A DNA stretch of 64,000 nt from Apostichopus japonicus (taxonomy: Eukaryota; Echinodermata; Holothuroidea; Aspidochirotida; Stichopodidae), in the NCBI RefSeq assembly GCF_037975245.1, contig NC_092572.1, forward strand, positions 30,911,989 to 30,975,988, written 5' to 3'. A program made the position numbers and the translations under genes. Positions 12,951 through 24,942 of this stretch are shown piece by piece. The notes under the pieces were generated by a model, which made no database searches, was not told the origin of the DNA, and worked only from the letters and a program-made list of their open reading frames with translations. Numbering within the stretch: position 1 is the first letter of the stretch; every line of letters begins with the position of its first letter.

Positions 12951-15357
12951 TTTATCGGAATCGCACATTCGATTTATCGGTATCGCACATTCGATTTATA
13001 GGTACCGCATTTTCGATTTATTGGTATTGCACATTCGATGAGTCGGTATCGCACGTTCGATTTATAGGTACCGCACTTTCGATTTATCGGTATCGCACAT
13101 TCGATTCATCAGTACCGCACATTCGATTTATCGGTATCGTAAAATCGATTTATCGGTATCGCAAGTTCGATTTATCGGTATCGTACATTCGACTTATCGG
13201 TAGCGCACATTCGATTTATCGGTACATCACATTCGAATAATGGGTTTCGCTCATTCGATATATTGGTATCGCATAATCGATTTATCGGTATCGCACATTC
13301 GAATTATCGGTACCGCACAATCGATTTATCGGTAACGCACATTCGATTTATCGGTCCCGCACAATCGATTTATCGGTACCGCACTTTTTATTTATCGGTA
13401 CCGCATAATCGATTTATCGGTATCGCACATTTGATTAACCGGTACCGCAGAATCGAATTATCGGTACCGCACATTCGATTTATCGGTATCGCACATTCGA
13501 TACATCGGTATCACACATTCAATTTATTGGTAGTGCACCATCGACTTATCGGTAACGCACATTCGAGTTATCCGTATCGAACATTCGATTAATCGGTTTC
13601 GGACGTTCGATTTATAGGTACCGCATTTTCGATTTACTGGTATTGCACATTCGATTCATCAGTACCGCACATTCGATTTATCGGTATCGTAAAATCGATA
13701 TATCGGTATTTCACATTCGATTTATCGGTATCGCACATTCGACTTATCGGTAGCGCACATTCGATTTATCGGTACATCACATTCGAATAATGGGTTTCGC
13801 ACATTCGATATATTGGTATCGCATAATCGATTTATCGGTACCGCACATTCGATTTATCGGTCCCGCACAATCGATTTATCGGTATCGCACATTCTATTAA
13901 TCGGTATCGCACGTTCAATTTATCGGTACCGTACATTCGATTTATCGGTAGACTAAATTCGACTTATCGGTGTCGCACATTCTATTAATCGGTATCGCAC
14001 ATTCGATTTATCGGTACCGCACTTTCGATTTATCGGTACAGCACATTCGATTCATCGGTACCGCAAATTCTATTTATCGGTCCAGCACAATCCATTTATC
14101 GGTACCGCGCTTTCTATTTATCGGTACCGCATATTCGATTTATCGGTATCGCACATTCCATTAACCGTTACCGCAGAATCGAATTATCGGTACCGCACAT
14201 TCTATTTATCGCTATCATATATTCGATTTATCGGAATCGCACATTCGATTTATCGGTATCGCACATTCGAATTATCGGTACCGCACATTCGATTTAATGG
14301 TATCGCACATTCGATTTATCGGTATCACTCATTCAATTTATCGGTACTGCACCATCGACTTATCGGTAACGCACATTCGAGTTATCCGTATCGAACATTC
14401 GATTAATCGGTATCGGACGTTCGATTTATAGGTACCGCATTTTCGATGTATTGGTATTGCACATTCGATTAGTCGGTATCGCACGTTCGATTTATCGGTA
14501 CCGCACTTTCGATTTATCGGTACCGCACATTTGATTCATCAGTACCGCACATTCGATTTATCGGTATCGTAAAATCGATTTATCGGTATCGCAAATTCGA
14601 TTTATCGGTATCGCACTTTCGACTTATCGGTAGCGCACATTCGTTTTATCGGTACATCACATTCGAATAATGGGTTTCGCTCATTCGATATAATGGTATC
14701 GCATAATCGATTTATCGGTATCGCACATTCTATTAATCGGTATCGCACAATCGATTTATCGGTACCGTACATTCGATTTATCGGCAGACTAAATTCGATT
14801 TATCTGTGTCGCACATTCTATTAATCGGTATCGCACATTCGATTTATCGGTCCCGCACAATCGATTTATCGGTACCGCACTTTCTATTTATCTATACCGC
14901 ATAATCGATTTATCGGTATCGCACATTCGATTAACCGGTACCGCAGAATCGAATTATCGGTGCCGCACATTCTATTTATCGCTATCATAATTTCGATTTA
15001 TCGGAATCGCACATTCGATGTATCGGTATCGCACATTCGAATTATCGGTACCGCACATTCGATTGAATGGTATCGCACATTCGATACATCGGTATCACAC
15101 ATTCAATTTATCGGTACTGCACCATCGACTTATCGGTAACGCACATTCGAGTTATCCGTATCGAACATTCGATTAATCGGTATCGGACGTTCGATTTATA
15201 GGTACCGCATTTTCGATTTATTGGTATTGCACATTCGATTAGTCGGTATCGCACGTTCGATTTATCGGTACCGCACTTTCTATTGATCGGTACCGCATAA
15301 TTGAATTATCGGTACCGCACAATGGATTTATCAGTATACCGCACATTCTATTTATCG

Positions 15358-15760
15358 GTATCACACATTCGATTTATCGGTACCGCACATTCGATTGATC
15401 GGTACCGCATATACGATTGATCGGTGTCGCACATTTGATTGATCGGTACCGCACATTCGATTTATCGGTACAACACTTTCGATTTATCGGTACCGCACAT
15501 TCGATTTAACGGTCCCACACAATCGATTTATCGGTATCGCACGTTCGATTTATCGGTATCACACATTCGATTTATCGGTACCGCACATTCGATTGATCGG
15601 TACCGCATATACGATTGATCGGTGTCGCACATTTGATTGATCGGTACCGCACATTCGATTTATCGGTACAACACTTTCGATTTATCGGTACCGCACATTC
15701 GATTTAACGGTCCCACACAATCGATTTATCGGTATCGCACGTTCGATTTATCGGTACCGC
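15358..15760 (+). repeat. 198-bp local duplication within satellite block B
   Basis: The series starting TCACACATTCGATTTATCGG at 15361, which includes the unusual monomers CATATACGATTGATCGGTG and CAACACTTTCG, is repeated from 15559. The offset is 198 bp, exactly nine monomers. Confidence 0.85.
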
Positions 15761-16302
15761 ACATTCGATTTATCGGTACCGCACATTCGATTTATCGATA
15801 TCGCGAATCGATTAATCGGTATCGCACTTTCGATTTATCGGTCCCACACAATCGATCTATCGGTATCGCACGTTCGATTTATCGGTATCACACATTCAAT
15901 TTATCGGTACTGCACCATCGACTTATCGGTAACGCACATTCGAGTTATCCGTATCGAACATTCCATTAATCGGTATCGGACGTTCTATTTATAGGTACCG
16001 CATTTTCGATTTATTGGTATTGCACATTCGATTAATCGGTATCGCACATTCGATTTATCGGTCCCGCACCATCGATTTATCGGTACCACACATTCTATTT
16101 ATCGGTATCGCACATTCTTTTCATAGGTATAGTAAATTCGATTTATCGGTACCGCAAATTCGATTTATCGGTCCTGCACAATCGAATTATCGGTCCCGCA
16201 CAATCGATTCATCGGTACAGCACTTTCGATTTATCGGTACCACACATTCGATTAATCGGTATCGCAAGTTCGATTTATTGGTACCGCATTTTGATTTATC
16301 GG

Positions 16303-16304
16303 TA
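16303..16304. other. Left TA target-site duplication of the transposon
   Basis: The satellite reads …TTATCGGTA up to 16304 and the element begins CACTGT at 16305. The matching TA on the right is at 27393-27394, followed by CCACACAATCG. Removing the element and one TA restores a normal monomer (TTATCGG-TA-CCACACAATCG). Confidence 0.9.
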
Positions 16305-16323
16305 CACTGTAAAAAAAAAAGGG
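16305..16323 (+). repeat. Left terminal inverted repeat
   Basis: Reads CACTGT, then ten A, then GGG. The right end read inward is CACTGT, nine A, T, GGG. Confidence 0.92.
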
Positions 16324-16730
16324 TCAGGTTACCCCAAAAAGTGGGTGCAACCAGGCTACCACCAGTTTTTGGGGTAACCAGGTTTCCGCACCCGAAGGGA
16401 AACCTTGACGTTTCCTTCAAACTTGGGGTTTTCGTCAAAATTAGATTTCCTCAAGTTAAGTAGTATTGTTTCCTTAGGTATTGGGGAAACCTAACATTTC
16501 CTCACATCCAAGGGTTTGTTGGTTTCCTCAAGTTTAGGGGTAACGTATCCTAAAACCAGAGGTTTCCCGGCTTGGGGGTAACATACATTCCTTAAAAAGC
16601 TGGGGACTATTACACCAGTATCTGAGGTATAACTAAAGGTTTCCTCACTTTCTGGTGGTAGCAAAAGTTGCAACCGAGGAAGTGGTGTAACCTACAGGTT
16701 ACACCAAAATCTGGGGTAAACTACACCAGG
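16323..16730. repeat. Left subterminal repeat region of the transposon
   Basis: About 400 bp dense in two short motifs in both orientations: a GGTTTCCTCA-like motif (about eight copies, as at 16378-16384, 16446-16455, 16533-16542, 16561-16567 and 16640-16648) and GGGGTAAC or its complement (about seven copies, including a palindromic GTAACCTACAGGTTAC at 16690-16705). Subterminal motif clusters are the usual DNA-binding sites of the CACTA-type transposition proteins, here presumably of the zinc-finger transposase. The right end has the same motifs. Confidence 0.8.
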
Positions 16731-16906
16731 ATGTACTATCCCAGTGTTGCTGAATAAGTAACAAAGAGTATATTTTCAAAAAACAACTATTTATTGTTAC
16801 AACTTCAAAGAACGATTTAAACAAGCTTTGATAAAAAGAAAAACAGTAGGATTACTATAACAAAATAATAAGTATATATGTTTAATAAATACACATGTAA
16901 TACATA

Positions 16907-16923
16907 CCCCCCCCCCCCCCCCC
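16907..16923 (+). repeat. Poly-C tract (17 C)
   Basis: Uninterrupted run of cytosines inside the 3' flank of the transposon genes. Similar shorter runs lie near 17393, 19519, 25538, 46957, 47991 and 49430. Confidence 0.95.
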
Positions 16924-18884
16924 TTCCACCCCCTTATTTCAATTTGTCGTTCTTAAATATATAGTGGGTTAGGCCTTGAGCATGAAATGTTAGGAACTTA
17001 TAGTCGAAATATTAATAATATGCAAGTGAAATATTACATGTTACTACCTGATCAAGATATGTGAAATAGATTGTAACTTTTAACTAGTCACCAGTTAGAG
17101 AAGAGCAATAACAATATCATACATTTAATATTTTGATGACCTTTGACCTCAACCAATGGGACCATGTGCTAGGAATAAAAAACACAAATAGCCATGGGCA
17201 TATGCTGTACTGTGTAAATCCCTTACACATGCATGTGTGTAATCCTTTTAAAGACCATTTAAAGATTATAAATAGACTGTGGTTTCGGAGTGTGCGCCTG
17301 TCCCCTACCCCTCTCCTCTACATTAAATACTAAATTTGACAGGAGTTACTTGTAATGTAATAAATTGATACAAATAATGAACTTGTAATTAACCCCCCCC
17401 CCCCGACCAACATAAATTAAAATTATTTATTACATTATTTTGAAAGATCCATTTTTCTCGCCCACAAGAGAATTTTACATCCCGGGATGGATAATTCTAT
17501 ATATAATTCTGTAATAATGGCCTAAAGTGCCATACAATACATCAATTAAGCTGACCAGTTAAGTCAATTTCTGGTAGACTTGCTGTGAAAGATTAGGATC
17601 TTTATTATGAACAATCAAGTTGTCAATAGTTAGTAAAATGTAAAAACAGGTTGAATAATAACTGATTAAGAATTTAACAAAGTTTCTGATTTGCAGCAAA
17701 AGTTGTCTTGTTACAACAAAAGTAGTCCTAAGTTTTTATTTATATTTAATCATCACTTTGTCGCCCAATATTTCGTCCTATTACATGAAAGACCATTTTT
17801 TCAATATATGTTTATAGTGGCACATTGCGTTTTTCTTAGAACCTCGTCTTGTCAGGAAAACGTGATAATTTTACATATTTCCAAAAATGTTTAATTTAAT
17901 CACTCACATTAAATGTCTGGTAAGCACAATCACACAAAACGCTGTAAGATTGTGACATAATCCGGGCCCTAACATGTAAAAGGTTGGAACAGCAAGTTTG
18001 TTTTGCATGTTATTTATGCATGCAATTAATCCTTAAAATTGGGTAAAATTGCCAGAGTAAGAAATAAATATATTCTACTATAAGCTATCAGATGATGGTC
18101 TGTTATAAATTAGTTGCAAAATTGCCAAAACGCAATGTGCCGCAAGTATAGTGATAAATCTTTGTCAAGTAAAATGTAAATACGTAACACAACTAATTAG
18201 GTTTAGGAAAACTGATGAGGAAAATAACATTCTGATTTGCTTAAACCATTATCTTGCTGTAGGCGACATGTTTTTTAAACGCTATATCAATGTCGAATGA
18301 GTGCCCCCCCATTTGCATTCCTAGCTTAAATTCTAGATTATGGTAGCGGTAGGCTAGAACGACTGTTTTTTCCCCTTTTGGTCGAACCCACGTGGCTGCT
18401 CCTGCAGAGCTCTATTGAAGCCAACATGGAGCCTGCCCTCTAACAAAATTCAGCATGATTAGGGTTAATCATGGATTCGATAGATATGACATTATACGTA
18501 TACTCAGGCACATACATGAATCTGCCATAGATTTGATTTACCTATGGCAACAAATGATAAGGATTGATAAAGCTTTTTTATACCAACGACGTGCATGCAA
18601 ACATTTATTAATTTAAATAAAGCCGTCCCAATCAATATAAACTGAACGATTAAAAATGAATATCACAGGTCACCAGAATACTTATTGTAATGTGCATACA
18701 AAACTCATTTGTCACATTAATAAAACTCCACTCTATACTGTAGAATTGTTTAGGAATCATGCTGATTTATTGAAAAGTATTTTGTGATGTTATTTGGATA
18801 GGAAGACAGTCAGTCAACAACCAGGAGGCTATAGCACATGTCATTTGATACTAAGTTTGCATTGAGACGTACAGTATCACACAA
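16924..18884. other. Transposon interior, AT-rich, no gene recognised
   Basis: AT-rich sequence between the subterminal repeats and the 3' end of the SAMD3-like gene. Open frames are short and show no family motif. A minus-strand AATAAA at 18771-18766, about 340 bp past the stop codon of the SAMD3-like gene, is a candidate polyadenylation signal. Confidence 0.6.
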
Positions 18885-19199
18885 GAAAGATGCTGCTACA
18901 GTATAGTACAGTAGTAAGGTAGCACACAAGAACTCCAGTCATGATGAAAGACTAATTCACTAATCTCTTATCTTCTCATCAAATGTCCTTACTCTCCATG
19001 GGGTCTTCAGTTTGTCACTCAGTTTCATGCAGAATTTCTGAATTGCTGAGACAGTATAGTACGACAGTACAGTAGCACACTAGTACTCCAGTCATGATAA
19101 AGAAAGACCAACTCACTCTCTAATCTTTTCAACAAATGTCCTTACTCTCCTTGGGGTCTTCAGTTTGTCACTCAATTTCATACAGAATTTCTGAATGAA
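18885..19199 (-). repeat. Tandem duplication (about 153 bp) of the 3' end of the SAMD3-like gene
   Basis: Two copies with an offset of 153 bp (AAATGTCCTTACTCTCC at 18981 and at 19134). The right copy is the true 3' end of the last exon. The left copy lies past the stop codon and still encodes a close variant of the C-terminus (…FCMKLSDKLKTP then W-RVRTF-D-EKIRD and a stop). The flanking ACAGTATAGTAC and AGCACAC sequence is duplicated too. Confidence 0.88.
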
Positions 19200-22100
19200 G
19201 GTGTATGTTTCAAGCGTAGTCGTGGTGTAGTGAATGTTGCAGGCGTACAGGAGTCCGAACAAAAAGCTGGCCGCAGAAATAATATTTGCAGTGTCAAATA
19301 CAATGTGTTTTTCAACAACGATATAACAGCACTTTGGCTTCATTATGTCCCCAATAACTGCAACAAATGGATCCGCATTTTCCGCTGCGTCCACAACATA
19401 ATCTCGAGATGTCTCTTCCTGCGAATAGAAAAGCAAAACCACAAGTTATAAACACTCAGTGAGTTTGTTTATCAGAGCTGGGGATAGGAAAATGTTAGCA
19501 GGATTATCGGCTTCATCCCCCCCCCCCTCTCCCCCCTTCAAATTTTCTGGCAGAAACGTTGCCTAAGATACTATTTTGAATGTTTTGTCCTTAGATTGTA
19601 ACAAGCCAACATGAGTGCGTTAGTTCCTTGCAACTTCTCAACAAGTCTAGAAATTAGAGATTGCAATGATTTTGTTGATCACTTACCTCGTAGAGTTTGA
19701 AGAAACTCTCGTTTCCGAAGACAACTGGAAGGACTAAAAGTGCAGCAACAGTCTTGTCCTCAATTTGCAGGTGCTTCATCACTATTGGCAAAAGTTGTGG
19801 CTTTAGTTTTACTTCTGATAAGATTTTACTTGCAGCCTTGCTTAAAGAGCTTTCAAAGGTTTTGTGAAGTTCTGTATCTGTTACACGTTTGAATTCATTG
19901 CCAATTTCGCATGGCGAAAACAATGCAGGGTAATTCTCTTGAACTTCAATAATAAGTGGTTTGGAGTTAATTAATTTACGCCTTTGAGCATAAGTTATTT
20001 CCATTCGTTCTTTGATTAGATCAACGTTTGGAGTGTTTTTTTTAAATTCCTTCTCCATAACCTCTGTATGTTCTTTAAGGGTTTTGTCGTCTTCTCCATC
20101 AGGAATGATTGGACTCCAGTTGACCTCTCCTCGTTTTGCCTGATCATACAAAAAGTGAAAACAAAAGGTTTTTATTTGGTAATACTGAACATTGTACTCA
20201 CTACCATATGGCATAAAACTAAGCTGCCAACACTGTTGAGCTACTGGGTCAGTGAATAACTGGGTCAGTTTTGACAGAGGATAACAAATGAATCTGAATG
20301 AGAATGCAAATGCAAATATAACCAGAAAACCAAGGTTTTGTGATTTACTTGCCTCTTTGAAGTGCAGTTTCAGTCTGGTACGACCATTAATTTATTACTT
20401 GTTTCATGCTGCCACATCTAACTAGGCAAAAAACACTGCATTGTTAACTCAATACCAGGTTTCAGTGTTTGGCACCTGTTGATTTACTAAAAATATATCC
20501 CAATACAGGTTTAAATAAATCAGACATACAGGATGGTTGCCAAGTTTGATATTGACATTTGACAATTTTTTGGGGCTATGGGGGCTAGTCGCCCTCAGCC
20601 CTCGCTTATTACCTACTCTGAGATAAACTGGTACATGTGACACTATGTCAGACATCACAAAAATATCTGTGAGACTGATAATTTTACAAATGGTGATGCC
20701 CAAACAATGCAGTTTGCAGGAAATAATTACCTTTTCTCTGTCAACAATATATCGAGACAATATAAGAACCTTTATGAAATTGTAAGGGCTGCTCGGGAAG
20801 AAAATAATGGAGCCTCCATTCATTGTCAAGACAACTTAGCCCAAGCGGTAGGGTATTTATTGGGTTCGGAACCCAGTGGTCCTGGGTTCGCTCCGAAAGA
20901 TGGGCTTTGGGCGAGAAGAATTAAATCAACAAGCTACGTGGCCCAAGTTATCAGAGGAGTTCCATTAGTCAGGAACTCTAACCTCTGAATCGCTCACCAG
21001 TTTGGCTGGCCTGGGTGGGCCCTAGCCCATTCAGCTTTGATGAGTACCTGGAGTTTGCACTGGGGAGGAAACTGCTGTCCAGGCAGTAGTCTGCTTAATC
21101 GTCTGGACATTAAAAGCAGGATCAAGAGCAAAAGAGACGGGGGATGAATGCCCACAAGCAGTGTGTGCTGCCCACTTCCAATCCTTTGTCCATTTATTAC
21201 CTGCCTGGCAACACAAGACTTGTTTTTGGGCAACTGTCCACAGGGAATAATTTAGTGTAAATATTGTGTAGCAGTTTTTTAACTTACAAACTATTCTGTA
21301 GAAATACCTCATAGACTATATGCAAAAACTGCTATACATTTTTTTAAATTGCATAGCAATTTGTCTTACTTGTGTAGCATTTTGTTATGCAATACCAGAT
21401 TAATTATTTCCTGACTTTCCAGATTTAGTGTGATGATTGTGATCCAGAATTACAGATTATCATCTACACCTCTGCAAAAATTATATGTTTTTACTTACTT
21501 TTTGGTTCTGTGTTGCTAAAGAACTTTGTGCGATGCTTCGCTTCCTTGCACCACTAGATGATGGGCTGCTCGCATCCTTGGCTCTCCCAAGTCTCCTCAC
21601 ATTCTTCATTTTATCCCTTATTCTTTCTTCCCATCCATCCGTGCCACTACCTAATACCTCTTTTAGGTGTTTGTATTTGGTAATCAGCTCTAGAGCAATT
21701 TGTTTTCGTTGTACTTTGCTTGGACTATCTGTATACTTTATTAGTTCATTTGCAATCACATCCATCAGTTCCCTTTTTTGACTCCAAAGGAGAGTTTTCT
21801 GAGTATTTAATGCCACTTTTAAATTACCAGAAAACCTTTTTTCAGGAATAACAAATTTATCTGGCCACTTTCCTTTAAGACTGGAAAGGGTCGAACCAAC
21901 AATTAGTTCTTCTGAACCTGTTGAAGAATCATCTGATTCTAGAATTTCAGTTGTGTCAGTGTCGTTTAAAGAATCATTATCAGGTGGTTCAGGTGTTGGA
22001 TTTACAGTGGTCTCCAGTGTAGTTACAGTAGAGAGGGCTTTTGGAATGATGCACCTCAAAACAGTTCTGTTAGGTATTTGACCAAAGTTAGAAACATCGA

Positions 22101-22254
22101 TCCAATCATCCCATTCTTTATCGTAATTCTGTAAAATCATTTCTGTCTGCTCTATCTCAAATGTTTCCTGAATTATTTTAACAATGTCATCTGTCTCTTT
22201 TATGGTGATTATCTTTTGGTGTTCCTTAAACTTTACTAGAAATTCCTTTTCCAT
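19113..22254 (-). CDS. SAMD3-like transposon accessory protein, three exons (22254-21499, 20139-19687, 19418-19113)
   Basis: Second gene of the transposon. Exons join in phase 0 with good sites: donors GTAAGT after 21499 and 19687, acceptors ending AG at 20140 and 19419. The product is 504 residues from the Met at 22254. An upstream in-frame Met at 22341 would put a good splice acceptor (TTTTCAG near 22316) inside the coding sequence, so 22254 is preferred. Residues 1-72 look like a PB1 or ubiquitin-fold domain (KEWDDWIDV at 47-55). An acidic/serine linker lies around 85-125, then a conserved segment starting near WPDKFVIP and ending in basic KNVRR. Exon 2 has KRGEVNWSPIIPDGED and a charged helix; exon 3 is a hydrophobic C-terminal domain. 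The overall pattern matches proteins annotated SAMD3-like in fish and invertebrates, which I know mainly as repeat-associated genes. The biochemical role is unknown; an accessory role in transposition is inference. No frameshift is seen. Confidence 0.75.
19419..19686 (-). other. Intron 2 of the SAMD3-like gene
   Basis: 268 bp on the minus strand, starting GTAAGT at 19686 and ending TTCTATTCGCAG at 19419. It includes a CT/C-rich stretch near 19519. Phase 0 on both sides. Confidence 0.8.
20140..21498 (-). other. Intron 1 of the SAMD3-like gene
   Basis: 1,359 bp, from GTAAGT at 21498 to GATCAG at 20140, phase 0. The acceptor lacks a strong pyrimidine tract, but the frame across it is preserved and the KRGEVNW segment begins immediately after it. 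The intron contains a tRNA-derived SINE-like insertion on the plus strand. Confidence 0.7.
20831..21000 (+). mobile_element. tRNA-derived SINE-like insertion (head region)
   Basis: TAGCCCAAGCGG at 20837-20848 resembles a pol III box A and GGGTTCGCTCC at 20884-20894 resembles box B, about 47 bp apart as in tRNA-derived promoters. GGGTTCGGAACCC lies between them. The sequence after the head is less AT-rich than the surrounding intron and probably belongs to the SINE body, but I cannot place its end or a target duplication. A decayed tRNA pseudogene is an alternative. Confidence 0.4.
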
Positions 22255-22340
22255 GTTGGATAAATTAAATGTTAGTGTACAGTGTATGATGGAAGCTGTC
22301 AGTTCTGTTATTCTGAAAATGGGAGAGGCAAGAAAAAACA

Positions 22341-24942
22341 TTACTCATTTACATCAGGAACAAAGTACTTGAAAACTACATAGGAATGGTCAGAAACCTT
22401 GTACATTGTAAGTGGATAAAATGATGCAATATCTGTTTGCATTTTGACAGATTTAGTCTGTGTTGGCTGGACCAAATACGAGGAAAGGTGCAAACAAAAC
22501 TCAGATTTTTGTACGGTGCTTATGAAAATAACAGAATTGTTGTGTACTATAATTTCAGATATACATCCAAAGATAGGTTCCTCATTTTCAAATCCAATAA
22601 TTACAAACATTCCAATTTTGTATGTTACACTCTTTACAGAAACATGCTGGCAACAATGTACGACTTCTGATGTAATTCCAAGTGCATGTAGTTGATTTGC
22701 TACTTCTTCAGTGAAAGAATGTACTTCAACTGGATTACTTTCTGGAATATCAAAGACACATTTGCTTAATGATATACCCCGTTTGATAAGCAGGCCATTC
22801 TGAACTCATGTTTTATAGCGAGAGTTTTGCATGGGTTTTTGAAATTTTTTGCCGACTGCAAAACTCGTTTCATATAGAGATGTTTTGCTTCAAATCGCAT
22901 GGTCCATGTTGACCTTAATGGTCCAAAGTTTAAGATGTGTTCTGGGTAGTGCAGCATAAAATGTTGTTTGGGTTTTATCCTGCTATTTGGAAATAAGTGT
23001 TTGAACATTTGAAGGTTTTCTTGTACTAAGTGACCAAGACCAACAGCAACATCATTTGTGACCACTGGAGCTAAGATTATATCTACACATTGTTTCAGAT
23101 TGAGTATAAGTTCCCAAAAACAATTTCCTACAGGAATAAGGTGTCCAATTATTAAAGGCAGTAGCCGAATCAGACACCAATTTCTTGATGCATTTTGTTT
23201 GACATTGATGACCCTCCCAACAATACGAAACTCAACTGGTTTATTCCTACCATCTAAACAACCATAAGAAAAAGATGCTATTCTCCTATTAATGTATTCT
23301 GTTGTGAAATATCCTGCTTGGCATAGTGCTGTTAGACAAAGACCAATTTTATAAGGTACAACACCCTCCAGAATATCATGCATGCAGTCCGCTGGTAGGC
23401 CTGATGTAACATGAAATGATGGCAGCATGTTCAAAGGAGAATCAGCTTTGAGACCATACTGATTTGCCAAAGAGGGGTCACCTTGAATTAGCCCAATATG
23501 TCTATTGTAGTTTTCCTCAGTCCTAGATGTAAATTCAGAAGAATCAAATTGTTCTTGCATTGTTTCATTCCTACACAAGCAAAATCTGCACGGGTCTTTG
23601 AATGTGTGGACCAAAACTTTCATAGAATCCACCCAAAAAATGGGATCCTAAATTGTCCCCTGCAATGAAAATTAGTGAGCCGTTAAGAGTGTGGTTACCA
23701 ACATTAATCCCCTCGTTTTCTAGAACATTCAAGTCTTCACGCAATTGACCAATTAGGTTAGGTAAATTTTCATGTGTACAATCCTTTGAAGGACATAGTA
23801 GTAACAAGAAATCGAATCGCATCCACTATTTTCTTGCAAACCAAAATTATCAATTGAGAAATAAATTGCAGACATTTTATATTTCCCCTATGTGCACCTA
23901 TAGGATTAACTACCTCAAACTCATCAAAATAAAGTATGATTCTAATCCATGGGCCAACTATTTGGGAATTTTTAAAAAGTCTACCATCTGTGTATCCTGT
24001 CAATACATGTGGTAATTTCGAGGTTTCAGGGTTAAGAATTTTGGCAAGATTGTCATCCACATCCAAAAGGTTTGTTATTGTTCTTAGCAAAGGAATGTAG
24101 AAAAAGGAACGTAAATTATTGTTTGTATTTCGACCTAGATTAAAGGGAATTGGTTCCACAAACTGGAATCTGTTTTTGTAATATGTTTTTCGTTTATAAT
24201 CACTCTTTAACTGTTCATATGCTTCTAAAAATACACATTGCTCATCGACTGTTTTACATATATTTTCAACAACCTCTATATCAAGATCAACAGTTTCTTG
24301 AAATATGCCTCTTACTAAGTCAGTAGTAAGGTTATTTGAAACCTGAAATAGTTCTGAGAGTGCAGCTAAAATCTTTTGAATTGTTGCTGCTGGAACAAGA
24401 TCCACTACTTCCAATTTCAATAAAAGAAGAGCTAATGTATCTGTGTATTTTTCTTTAGGGTTTTCCAAAACTTGAGCTTGGTCATGATCATCATCGATAT
24501 CATATGCAGGTTCCACATCATTAACAGACCATGTTTCCTTTAATTCGTTATCATATCTGTGATATCTACTAACATGTGTACGCAAAGAACTATGTAAACG
24601 TTGCACTGAATTACAGTCTTTGTATGGACATTGAAAGTCATTAGTATTGGTAAGGTGAATCTTCAGGTGTTTTATTGCTTGTTTAGGAGACCCTATTTTC
24701 AATTTACAGACAGGACATTGGAAAGTTGATTCAGCACCTGAAATAGTAACAAAGTGTTCTCGATGTTTACGATAAAGGTGGGATTTGTATGATGCAAAAT
24801 TTCTAAAGCTTTGTGGACAACTTTCAAGTCCACATGTTATAAAAAACTGATCATCCAAGCTATGATTTTGAGAGATATGTGATACAAGTTTGCACAATTT
24901 TCCACTTTGAAAATACCCACAAAGGGAACAGGTATAGAGCAT
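22341..24942 (-). pseudogene. C2H2 zinc-finger DDE transposase, broken by frameshifts
   Basis: First gene of the transposon. The Met at 24942 opens a 390-codon frame with four C2H2 fingers (Cys/His at residues 5/8/22/27, 37/42/55/60, 76/79/92/96 and 105/110/123/128), then a linker and the first catalytic region ILYFDEFEVVNP (D340). The reading frame then shifts near 23880 and 23830. The second catalytic Asp is in IAGDNLGSHFLGGF near 23660. Another shift near 23605 leads to PCRFCLC, LPADCMHDILEGV and MRFEAKH (candidate catalytic Glu). A last shift near 22790 leads to the C-terminal SEIIV-type domain ending at 22341. All catalytic motifs survive, but no single frame spans them, so the gene is probably dead unless these are sequencing errors. 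The motifs fit EnSpm/CACTA-like animal transposases. A splice acceptor (TTTTCAG) sits just upstream at 24964. Confidence 0.85.

Larger units (their letters stand above)
9342..16304 (+). repeat. 22-bp satellite array, block B (forward orientation)
   Basis: Same 22-bp monomer as block A, again in forward orientation, up to the exact insertion point of the transposon at 16304/16305. Monomers are on the whole more diverged than in block A. A marker monomer series containing TTTTCATAGGTATCG occurs at about 9790 and 16110 and is shared with block C and, in reverse complement, with the inverted block. No gene is seen. Confidence 0.97.

Noticed and set aside
182-16463. Dozens of 60-240-codon open frames in the satellite (YRYRTFDLSVPHIRFIG-type proteins)
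   Set aside because: They are the translation of the 22-bp repeat, which has no stop codon in plus frames. They recur in overlapping frames, begin at chance ATGs and end at monomer variants. Not genes.
16014-16463. 149-codon frame across the satellite/transposon boundary
   Set aside because: It starts in satellite and runs through the terminal and subterminal repeats of the transposon; no coding signal.
20707-20988. 93-codon plus-strand frame in intron 1 of the SAMD3-like gene
   Set aside because: It overlaps the SINE-like region and lies in an intron of a better-supported gene on the other strand.
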